From assembly GCA_036346255.1 (NCBI GenBank), contig JAYEVH010000359.1, positions 1 to 64,000 of the forward strand: 64,000 nt of DNA, given 5' to 3'. Shown one piece after another: positions 54,791 to 64,000 of the stretch. Under the pieces are notes generated by a model. It saw only the letters and a list, made by a program, of their open reading frames with translations, made no database searches and was not told the origin of the DNA. The number at the start of each line of letters is the position of its first letter. Positions within the stretch are counted from its first letter, which is position 1. The DNA comes from Ampelocalamus luodianensis. Its lineage: Eukaryota; Streptophyta; Magnoliopsida; Poales; Poaceae. A program made the translations under genes and the position numbers.

Positions 54791-56055
54791 CTTCATATAT
54801 CAGTATGATGCATATGAACAAATCTTAAATCATCAAAATCATGCATTCTCAGCAACATCACTTATGAATAAACGTATTCATTCTTCTATCATTCGAGTTC
54901 ATCGACATTCATAACATTCAAGCGTCCATAAATAACACTTATTTTCATAACTCTAATAATCATGATCATTGACAACCATAACACTCTAGCATACATAAAT
55001 ATCACATATACTCACAATACTAGCAAACCAGATCATTCACCATAATAAATTTATCAAACAAGTACTTGTCTCAACCGTGCGAGGACGAAGGACGTGAAGA
55101 GGACGCTACTCCCGGGACCAATCCCCACCTGAATTTAATTAAAGCACGCTAAGACAATAACACTGGATAAGACAAAACTAAAAGTAATTACGAAAACGCT
55201 ACGATCAATAGCGCAAACCCAACTCCCAAAATCTTAACCTGCTGTGTGTACCCTTAGCAGATAGTCACACTATAAAATCTATAAATTTTTGATCCAAGAT
55301 CCAAATGATAGGTTCTTAGACTTTTTGAAAAGATTATCAAATTCCCCACCTAAACCTATTTGGTTAGCCTTCACGATTCGGCCATCAAATACCCTACCAA
55401 GCAGTTAACGAACAACTATTTCACGTTAGGGTTACGGACAGCGACCTTAAAACCACCATAACTTTCAGAATAATGATCCCAATTTCGTGTTCTTTAGCTT
55501 CCCTGAAAGCTAAGACAATTATCTACAACTCTCGTTATAGTAAGACCAGTCAGAAACTCCTTTAGCTATCAGCTTAAGCCTGATTACTACAAACTGTCAG
55601 AAACATAGCAGATTTGCGGAACAGCAGCGCCACAAAATTCATAGCTTTTGAACCGCTCATCCAAATGACACAATCTTGTACTCTACAGAAAGGTATCGAC
55701 GTCGCCTACAATTATCTAGGAGGCATCCTGATCAGATTCTGCCGTTAAACAACTCAAAATGTCGCCCAACCCGATCTGCTCTAGTCAGACCTAAATACCG
55801 ACATTGCTAAAGATCAAGTAATCTACTAATCGGAAAGGGATGGGGTCTTACCCTTGAAGAACCATCACCGAATGTGATGAACACCCACCCCAGGCCACGA
55901 TCTCTCCCTTCCCCTTCCCCCTCCTTCTCCTTCTTCTTCTTGGCCAATCGATCTCCCAAGCGACCCTCCTTCTTCCTCCTCGACACCGGTAGCAGGGAAA
56001 CACCTTCTTGGCCAGCAGCAAGGGGCTTCAATGGAGGAGGAGGTGCTATCACGAA

Positions 56056-58020
56056 GTAATAACACATAGCACACAGTTTTACACAAAGTTCCATAGTCAC
56101 TTAGACAAATTTTATATTTGCAACTTACATGAAATGTGAGACTCGTAGCATGGCTAAACAATTGTACTCGCAACTAACCAACCCACGTTGGTGCTACAAT
56201 ATTACCAACTAATAACCAATCTAGAGTGACAAGGGATTATGGCATACAAAGCCAAGGTGATGATAACAATTTGGATGATAACTATGCCCAAAAGCATTTA
56301 AATAAATAATTAAAGTAGAATGCAATACTTTGAGACAAAGTAATTTGAAAACTGGTTCAAGATGATCAAAGGTATGACTTGCCTTGGAAAAGGTCTAAGT
56401 ACTGGTCTTGATCTTGAGGTGCTCCTTCTCCAAAATTTCCCAACGAATCGACGTCTACTCGCAAACGAAACAAATAAATAACAGAGGTAAAACAAGCTCC
56501 AAAAATTAAATAAAAATCTCAGATAAATAGAGCTCGAATTTAGATAATTTTTGGAATTTGAATGGGCTCAATCGGAGTTCGGATGCAAAAGTTATGGGCT
56601 CTGGAAGATTGAAAATCTAAAGAAAACCCTAAATTGGATTTTCTGGATTTTCTGAAATATTTCTTAACAGAAAAATCGGATTATTGCGCAAGCATGACGT
56701 CAGCACAGGAATTTCAGGAATAAAAGAAATAAAAAGAAATTACTGACATGTGGGACCCACATGTCAGTGAGATGGCTCACGGCAAACCAAGTCTATCGAG
56801 CCTCGGGACACGGGGCCGGTGGGATGTGCCGCAGTCTTGTGACAGATGGCGGGGATGCCACGTAGGGACACGCAGGTGATAGGCTGACACGGTGCTGAGG
56901 TGGCGGCGGCGCTCGGAAACCGACGACAACGGACGACGAGCGGGGGCCTCGCCGGCGGTGAGTGGTACTGGGTTGTAGCCCAGGTTATTGCGAACCTGTT
57001 GAACCAACTCCGGGTGGTCAATGTCGACGGAGATGGCCGGCGGTGAGGTTGAAGCGGCGAAGAGGTTTCGAGCTCGGCGGGATCGGGCCTCGGCGGTGCT
57101 CGTGGAACAAAGCGACCACGAGGTAGCCCTTGTTCTTGCGATGCCGACAAAGCAAACTCCGAGGTCCCGGCGACGCTGGTTGCGGCGGAAAAGCTCGTCG
57201 GAGAAGGCGGCGACGCAAATCGATCTTCGAGCTCCCGCGGCGGCTAGGGTTCGACGCGAGGGCTAGGGCGGCTAGGGTTGAGGTGTGGACACCGAGGGCT
57301 ACCTCTCCTTATATAGGCGGCGGCTCGAGAGAGTCTGTGTCACGAACGCCCAAAAACGGCATGCGGCGGCGGCGGCGATCGTATCCCTAACGGATTCGGG
57401 AATGAAGCACAGGAGATACAGGGGCGCGGACGCGTGCGAAACGGTGCGGCTGCGAACGTACTCCAAGGATCTGACCATCCATCCAAGATCAAACGACCCA
57501 AAATTAATGGGACGATTGGACCTCCGAACAGATCACGCACATCTAGCCATCCATTCTTGATCGAACGGTGGGGGATGGGTTGAGCGCGCGGAGAGAGAGA
57601 AGAGGCTGACATGCGGGGCCCGCATGTCGATCGAGAGGCAGCGTGGGCGAGGAGGCTGTGCAGGGGTTTGGGCGGAAAGGGAATAGGGTGGGCGGCTTCA
57701 AAGAATTCGACCCAAAGCTGTTTCTGAGATTTTAATTAGCTTTTCTATTTTGTAAAATACGAGAAATTCAAATAAGCAATAGAAAATAGCAAATGAACTC
57801 AGAAAAATTCTAGAAAAATCTAGAAAATATATCTGAGCACAAAGAACCCAAATAAAATAGTTTTGGTTATTGTTCATGTTGGGATTATTCATAAGAAAGG
57901 TTTTTTATTGTAAAGTCCAATATTAAGCTTTTGAATTAAATTCAAATAAAACCAAATGGTGACTTTTCTCCCTACTAACTAATTAAAAGATTTTTAAACT
58001 CAGAAAATTGGGATGTTACA
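56056..58020 (-). mobile_element. Tekay-like LTR fragment, L4 type
   Basis: It shares with L4 the phrases GATCAAAGGT..ATGACTTGCCTT (56360), GACATGTGGGACCCACATGT (56743) and the GC-rich block (56760-57620), and ends GGGATGTTACA at 58020. The minus TATA region CCTATATAAGG is near 57306-57317. The left part is missing. Frames in the GC-rich block show no protein similarity. Confidence 0.7.
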
Positions 58021-58706
58021 CGCGGCAACAAAAAAACAACAACAACGGTAGGGCGATCTTTGTGTCTTTGGCGGCGATAGCGAGTTTGATCGGCTGCCAT
58101 GGCAACGTGTGGCGGTGGTGGCAAGAACTTCGATGCCCAGTAGTATATGGGCAATGGCAGCAGATATTGTGGTTGTCGTGGCAGTGATGGCAGGAGGTTT
58201 TGGTTGCCGCTGTAGCGAGTGGCAGGCGGTGGTGGTTACTGCGGTAGGGATTGGCAGCGGCGGCAAAGATTGAGTTTGAGGCGGCACAGATTGTGTTTGT
58301 CGCTGCACAATGGTAGGAGGTTTTGGTTGCCGCAGCAACGAGTGGCAGCGGAGGCGTAGATTGTGTTTGCTACGGCAGCGATAACAGGAGGTTTTGGTTG
58401 CCACGACAGCGATGGCAGGAGGTTTTTGTTACCGCTGCACAGACTAAGGGGGTTGCGGCAAGGGATGGTGACCTATGGCAGGAATAAAAAACACAGATGG
58501 AAACTAGACGACGACCAACTAGAAATCAGCAACCTAACACGACAATACAACCAAGAATTCAACAATGCAAAACCGAAAAGAAAAATTTGAAAGGCACAGA
58601 TTGGTTTGGACAAGATGAACTAACCCTATTTTGATTTTTTTATATTTTTTCATGGATTGTAAGTAAAGGAAAAATCTCACCGATCAACTGTAGCTTTGAT
58701 ACCACC
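58021..58706 (-). other. Leader of CRM-like element with tandem repeats
   Basis: Minus-strand 5' leader following the primer-binding site TGGTATCAAAGC (58693-58704). GGCAGGAGGTTTTGGTTGCC-type units recur at about 58189, 58309, 58383 and 58411, with GTGGCAGC and GATTGTGTTTG phrases between. It is truncated at 58021 by the neighbouring LTR. No gag is present. The 134-codon minus frame 58000-58404 is repeat-derived. Confidence 0.65.
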
Positions 58707-59547
58707 TGATGAGACAAGGGGTGGAGACGACTCTCATGATTCGGCTACCAATTGCACATGACCAATATGCCCGCAATCGCTGAACTAACTCCGTGATTGT
58801 TATCGACCTTGCTAGAAGCACGATCGACCTGACCACGAAGGTCTATTCCTGCATACAAACGAAGAACACACAAGAACAAGATAATAAGCAATATGGAATT
58901 GCAAATAGGATTAAAATATTTGATAAAGTTGGGATTTTGAAGTGTTGTTATGATTGGTCTAATCGACTCAAGCCAATACTCGAAGTTCGAATGAAGCTAA
59001 CTTTTAACTAAACAAAATCTAACAAGCCCAAACGTTGGCGGCCACTATGTATAGGAGGAAGAGGGAGGGGTGGGTACTATTAATGTGTGAACAGTAACCG
59101 CATGAACAATACAGGCCTAGGTTTCTATCCGAATTACAAGGACCACGGCCTAAACAGTTAACGCATCATCTTCTTTCGATGTTTCTGAAGTGCTCTGAAC
59201 TATTTTGGAGGTGGGGCTGGATCCGTTGGAAAGACCTCATCGTAAGCTTTCCATCGTAAGCTTTCCGTATGTGAAAGTTATGTATGTTTGAAGTTGGTGC
59301 TATCTTTGGAGGCTAAATTGGACTCTAGAACGTGTCCAACTTGAATTCCTGCAAATCAACCACTCTCCATCTTTTATACATGAAAATAACAACACATTTA
59401 TTAGGCAATATCATATAGTTCATGTAATATAAAGCCATTCCTAAAAACGAGCTCACCTGATAATTTAAGTGAAGTGTACGAGCTCTTCTAATTAGAATAG
59501 CAAGTATAGCAAATATAATTGTATCCATAGGGGTCATGTCCTCATCA
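58707..59547 (-). mobile_element. CRM-like LTR, fourth subfamily
   Basis: 841 bp on the minus strand from TGATGAGGACATGACC to CTTGTCTCATCA. A primer-binding site follows on one side and a purine tract with polyprotein tail precedes it on the other. The 80-codon frame 59325-59567 crosses the LTR start (GVFDEDMTPMDTI, then RARTLHLNYQVSSFLG), matching the TRAR..LN.QV..FL pattern of the other LTR-encoded tails. TATACATAG lies at 59044-59052 (minus). Confidence 0.75.
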
Positions 59548-59577
59548 AAAACTCCTCTTCTAAGCAACAGGACAACC
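59548..59577 (-). other. Polypurine tract and pol end
   Basis: On the minus strand AGAAGAGGAGTTT directly precedes the LTR. It is internal sequence of a CRM-like element, cut after 30 bp by L7. Confidence 0.6.
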
Positions 59578-61670
59578 TGTAATACCCGATTATTCGATAT
59601 CGAATCTGTAAAGATTAGAGAGGAAATAAGTTAAAATTCAGAATTTTAGGAGAAGTATGGGCGCCAACCCATATTCGAAAAGAGGAGCCGACCATAGTGG
59701 CCCAAGGCCCATGAGTGGCGCGGCCCGATAGAAGGCAAGGGAGGAGGGACCAAACCTAGCCCCATTAGCTACAGATGGCTGCCGTGCTACGATGGCCCCA
59801 TGCTCTGATGGCGGCGTGCTACTGGTGCCTCCGCCGCTGCTGCTCCTCCTCTCCCGGCGCCATCTTCCTGCTGCTTGTGGCGATCGTGGGAAGAAGAAGA
59901 AGAGGAAGGAAGAGAGGATTGAAGGAGAATTTCTTCGTGGGATTTGATCAGCGATCTCGATGGTTCTACAAGGGTAATGATCGATTTCCCTCGCTGTTTA
60001 GGTTGTTTAGATCGAATTCGATTAGTTTAATTGGATTGAATTGCTGCCGTTAGAATTTCAGTTCTGTCCCGAATGTTGCGTGGCCTGTTTCGTGATCTTA
60101 GAGGCCGAATTTGGGTTGTCCATCTCCTAGAGTTTTGTAGATATTGATCTTAGCTTTGGTGTCCACCAAGAACACTGAATTCGACGTACGTATCAAAAGT
60201 TATGATAGTTTTCGTCTCTGTTGTCCAGAATTATGACGAGAATGAACTGTCAAGTTGCCTTTTAAAATATGAGTGGGATAATTGAAAATTCTGGGATTTC
60301 AGCCAACTAGGTTATTGTAGGCCTTGGTCGTAGCTTTTGATATTGATAAAGAACGCAAATTTTGGTGTAGCCAATTAAAAGTTATGGCACTTTCCGTGCT
60401 GCTGTCCAGAATTGCCGGAAGTTCTGATAGACAGTGTTTGTGGGTCTTGTGGAAATTGATACATATAGAATTCGAGGTTTCCATCAACTAGGTTGTTGTA
60501 GATAATTTCATTACCTTTCAATCAAACCTGAGAACACCCCTTTTCGAGTTTTAGATCAAAAGTTATGTCATTTATACCGCTGCTGTCCGTATAGACTTTA
60601 TGCTAGAACGTGGTTTAATTCAAAGTAACGGGTATATTTTAGATGGTGGGATTGGGGTTATGAGTTAGGGCGATGTGAGTAGTGTCTTGATGACTTAGTT
60701 CTTATTGAGTAACTTTGGTGTAGGGGTGGCGCCAAGGTTAGCGGCTTCTTCGTTGCCTCCCAACGCATCGCATAGCGCTAAAGGCAAGTACAATAACTTA
60801 TGTGTGTTTTGTAAACCCGGATGCTCGTTGATTGGTATGGTGTTTTATTGATATGTGAGACACTTAATGTTCATGTGCTATCCACGGGAGTGGAGGTTAT
60901 GGTAGACAAGAAGGTTATGATGATTATGTTCTTTGTGTACGCTCTTTCATATGTGTGGAGATGATATTAACCATTGTTCATAAATTTATTCATGCATTCT
61001 TGTTCATGTTCCGTCCACGGAGTGGAGCTCCACGGAGTGGAGTCTAAAGTCCCATCAATTCCGGTATGGGCAAGCGAAGTCCCACCATTCTAATGTAGGC
61101 GATTTTGGACACCCGTATGAAACGTTCTTCATACGGTATTTTGGATCCCGTATTTCGATAAATACGGGCTTAAGTGAACACCGACGGTGTGTCACTTGCT
61201 ATACGATATAAGCTCGAGTGCAGTCCAATCAATTCATGGCATCCATGCATTACTGATTCTTTCTTTGAGATACTTCTTTGTACCATAATTTTACATGAAG
61301 TGTGTTCTTGTATTCGTTGTACTTGCTGAGTCCGGACTCACTCTTGTTTGTTGTTTTGTTTTAGGTGGCGTTGATGATAATTCTATCGGGAGGAGTAGAC
61401 ATGCACTACACACATCACCATATTCAGTTTCAATAATAGAACTTGGTTGAATTCCTTATTTGTTTAGAGATAAACTGTAATAATTGAGGCGTCATGTGGA
61501 TGATGTCTTCTGTTTGGTCATGGATGTTTATTTTCTGCTGTGATACTTGACCTGCATAGGTTCAGATTTTATTTGTGTTTTTAGGCCTTATGAGCGATTC
61601 ACTTTCCATTCGTTATAGCTTGGATTATTGCTTCAATTCTTGTGATTGTGGATGTATGTTAGACTTTTTA
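59578..61670 (+). mobile_element. Tekay-like LTR (L7)
   Basis: It starts TGTAATACCCGATT and follows L2 closely (CATAGTGGCCCAAGGCCCAT near 59690). It holds hairpins CCGTATGAA/TTCATACGG (about 61132-61155) and CCCGTATTT/AAATACGGG (61147-61168) and the palindrome CTGAGTCCGGACTCA (about 61326). Homology ends around 61670 without a clear terminus. The frame 59775-60053 is GC-rich LTR sequence. Confidence 0.7.
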
Positions 61671-62572
61671 GGTAACATTTTGGCTTCTAGATAGCCAGGG
61701 TGAACGAAAAGCCTGTAGCCCCTTAGTGAGCTGCATCTCCAACTCCATACCCCTAGATTGCACCACAACAGAGCTAAAGCCACTAAGTGGAGTGGCTCCC
61801 AGAAGATGCTGGTACTCAGGATTGAGGCCCCTACAAAACCTCTTGGCCTTTTGTAGATCATTGTTCACCATTGATGGAACAAAGCAAACCAAATTGTTGA
61901 ACTCGACCACATACTCAGCAATAGAGAGCTTCCCCTGAACAAAGGTAGACAAGGTAACCATATTCTTCTCAATGAAGAAATTAGGGTAGAACTTTGCCTT
62001 AAACTGTTCCACAAAGACCTCCCAAGAAACTGGACCCTGAGCAGCAGTCATTAATGTCAGAATGCCATCCCACCAGATGTTTGCCTACCCTTTCAGTTGA
62101 AAGGCTACAAAGTAGGTCTTTTGGTGTGAAGACAGCTCCATGGCTCCGAACTGTCTCTCCATATAGTGTAGCCAATCCGCTACTTGGATCGACGTGCCGA
62201 ATCCGTCAAATATATCCAACCTCAACCCCATCTACTCATGAAGCGTCATCTGCGACTCGAGTGCAGCTAAAGCAATGATAGGGGTAGCAACAGATGCCAT
62301 AGTAGTAGGGGCTGTCAGCGCCTGTTGACAGAGAGGACAAATCTCTCTACCCAACTCTCCCACCAAAGCAGGGTCTCATCCTGTTCCCCGACTGGAGGCA
62401 GATTAGCAGCAACCTCCCCCTCAGCGGCATCGTTCCCCTCAACTACAGACTCAACCGCCACAGGTGGTGGCTCCACGGGACCATGCCCATGGCCACAACC
62501 TCCACCGCGGTCTCCACGACCACGACTACCACAACCATGTCCTCTACCCCTCCATGTAGCTATCAACCACAA
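61671..62572 (-). pseudogene. Tekay-like gag, minus strand, truncated
   Basis: The start Met at 62572 opens a Gly/Arg-rich N-terminus (RGRGHGCGSRGRGDRGGG), followed by GNDAAEGEVAANLPPVGEQD. After a frameshift near 62300, MGLRLDIFDGFGTSIQVADW, LHYMERQFGAME and YFVAFQLKG lead into the 127-codon frame (61668-62051) with GPVSWEVFVEQFKAKFYPNF, FVQGKLSIAEYVVEFNNL and CRGLNPEYQHLL. These are the Ty3 capsid blocks. The C-terminus with zinc knuckle is removed at L7. The start is 265 bp from the primer-binding site, as expected. Confidence 0.85.
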
Positions 62573-62836
62573 TCAACAAACCAACAATAAGCTCAAAGAA
62601 CCATAGTCAAAGCACGAATGATCAATACAACATAACAGAATCGTAAATGCAATACTTGACCCATCCCCATCCTACTGTGCACCAGTGTGTCAAATTATAA
62701 GTTAATTAACCATTAGCAAATTTTAGTTAGTTTTACTAGTCATAAAGCAAATTTTAGTTAGTTTTACTAGTCATAAAGTAAATTTTAGCAAATTATGTTT
62801 ATCTAAGTTGTTAATCTATTCAACGGACCTAAAGTT
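62573..62836 (-). other. Leader of Tekay-like element, with tandem repeat
   Basis: Short AT-rich leader. GCAAATTTTAGTTAGTTTTA plus CTAGTCATAAA (31 bp) occurs twice in tandem at 62716-62777, with a partial third copy to about 62790. Confidence 0.75.
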
Positions 62837-62848
62837 CGCTCGATGCCA
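62837..62848 (-). other. Primer-binding site
   Basis: The minus strand reads TGGCATCGAGCG one base after the LTR end, a decayed initiator methionine tRNA complement. Confidence 0.65.
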
Positions 62849-62849
62849 A

Positions 62850-64000
62850 TGTAACAAACTTGACCCAACACTAAGCATGAAATGCCACTAAACTATACTA
62901 ACTACTGGTTCTAACAGTATTTTACAATAAATTCAAGCAAGCAGTTAAATAATAAAACCCGTCCACGGGTCACAATAAAACACATTAAACGCAAGACAAT
63001 AATTATAAGAGCAACTTACTAGATATCAATACTGAAGAATGACCTAAGACTTAATAACATCCCGTAATGAGTCTATTGAATGAATAAATCAAGTACCAAT
63101 CAATCATCTAGAATTATTCAAGTCTATCGAACCCTAAAGGAAATATCATCACACTATAACGAATGTTCTCATGACAAAATGAATCATGTAATGGTAGTGA
63201 TTGCAAGTGTTCCATGTGTGCTATCCCATCCCATGCGAGGTGTCGTCAATGTCCACCTATAGCAACAATAGAGCAAGGGTGAGTTCACGAGTTAGCAAGC
63301 ACATATTAAAACAATGAACAATAATTTAATAACCATAATCAATATCATCACCAACAGCATCCATTTATTTCTCTTTTTGCTCATACTCAAATATCATATT
63401 CACTTTTCATTAAATGTGATGCAACTCTATTCTACATGTCCACATGTGCTTTTCTATGCTTATACTGATATAGCATGAGTGAACACCCGCGATAGTGTTC
63501 ACGTCCTCAAAAAGGATCGGAGACCTCTCCACTCCCATGGAGTCTCTACTAATGAGGTAGATATGTTATCATCATGATCACCTTCTCTTTTATTTAGTGA
63601 TGCACATGATGCAATAATTCAATTTAAACTCATCAAATATTCTATTAACAACAATTCAACTCTTCATCATCAGTATCGATACTATAGTCATTCTTAACAT
63701 GTGTAATTAAACATTGTAATGGAATAAGTAGCATCATGGCAATGAATAATAAAGAAAACAACAATAAAACCATTGATCACCGTTCTACCTTGCACTTGCC
63801 TCTTATCCTCTCGGAGCCAGGTGGCGACATGGTGGTAAGGTGCTAGAGGCACACTACTAGAGGCACACTCCCTGAACAAACAATAAAAAATACTAAACAA
63901 CACACCACCATGGTACCAAAGCAATAAACTATTCACCATCACATATCTACGCAAAATCAACGCCTTTAACTTGACTTTACCGGACACATTACCCGTTGTC
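62850..64000 (-). mobile_element. Tekay-like 5' LTR (L8), cut by window edge
   Basis: Minus strand; it ends AAGTTTGTTACA at 62850 beside the primer-binding site. It contains the degraded palindrome GTGAGTTCACGAGTTAGC (63279-63296) and hairpin GTGAACAC/GTGTTCAC (63479-63502). The rest of the LTR lies outside the window. Confidence 0.75.

Larger units (their letters stand above)
52651..56055 (-). mobile_element. Tekay-like LTR (L6) with nested foldback element
   Basis: It starts TGTAACACGAGGCC, the reverse of an LTR end that also carries TAGCATTCTAGG as in L2. After the foldback element (52827-54144) it continues with the L1-type palindrome (54409-54426), hairpin array (54584-54790) and the phrase AAATTCCCCACCTAAACCTA. 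Homology with L1 fades near 56055, where an L4-type fragment starts. 54166-55800 holds no gene. Confidence 0.7.

Noticed and set aside
56760..57612. GC-rich open frames on both strands
   Set aside because: This is the same part of an L4-type LTR as 39360-40210; long frames follow from base composition.
58000..58404. 134-codon minus-strand frame
   Set aside because: It spans an LTR junction and tandem repeats; the protein is repeat-derived.
1..64000. A novel gene system or host gene cluster
   Set aside because: Both strands were read through. Every sizeable protein match is to retrotransposon or CACTA proteins, and none is intact.

Overview
The window is nuclear heterochromatin of a flowering plant, most likely a grass. 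It is built almost entirely from nested, decayed transposable elements. The grass call rests on family types: CRM-like Ty3 elements whose LTRs start TGATGAGG, Angela/BARE/RIRE1-like Ty1 LTRs (TGTTGAAAATATGCCCTAGA), several Tekay-like LTRs with TGTAACACC/GGTGTTACA ends, and a CACTA element with a TNP2-type transposase. I see no intact host gene, tRNA, rRNA or CRISPR array, and the species cannot be named from the sequence.

Layout. 1-2727: 3' half of a CRM-like element (RNase H, integrase, 3' LTR). 2728-4767: Tekay-like LTR, minus. 4768-7455: broken Tekay-type gag with two primer-binding-site junctions. 7456-20639: a CACTA composite (CACTACACCA termini, TSD GGT) holding a broken TNP2 gene, a CRM-like LTR fragment, the unpaired end of a second CACTA, and a complete 4.95-kb non-autonomous CRM-like element (14307-19256, TSD TCTGT). 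20791-24378: Tekay-like LTR plus gag start, then a CRM-like fragment, minus. 24379-26096: unassigned. 26097-28336: another LTR, plus.

28337-51072 is a minus-strand Tekay-like element whose 3' LTR appears split into four pieces. The insertions are a Ty1/copia element (28602-35131, itself carrying an Angela-type LTR), an Angela-like element (35291-45857, itself carrying a 3.27-kb solo LTR with TSD CTCGC) and a CRM-like solo LTR (47257-48269). 51073-58020 holds fragments of Tekay and Angela LTRs, with a Mutator-type foldback element (52827-54144, 9-bp TSD) that was itself hit by a CRM-like solo LTR (TSD ACCCG). 58021-59577 is a CRM-like LTR with internal sequence on both sides. 59578-64000 holds two Tekay-like LTRs flanking a broken gag.

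Nothing here works together as a pathway. The most unusual signals are: arrays of consecutive hairpins inside Tekay-like LTRs, with paired changes between copies; a covarying GAGT palindrome in most of the same LTRs; and a recurrent change at CAG/CTG sites that breaks many reading frames and may be a consensus artefact. Five insertions have exact target-site duplications, so much of the nesting order can be read directly.
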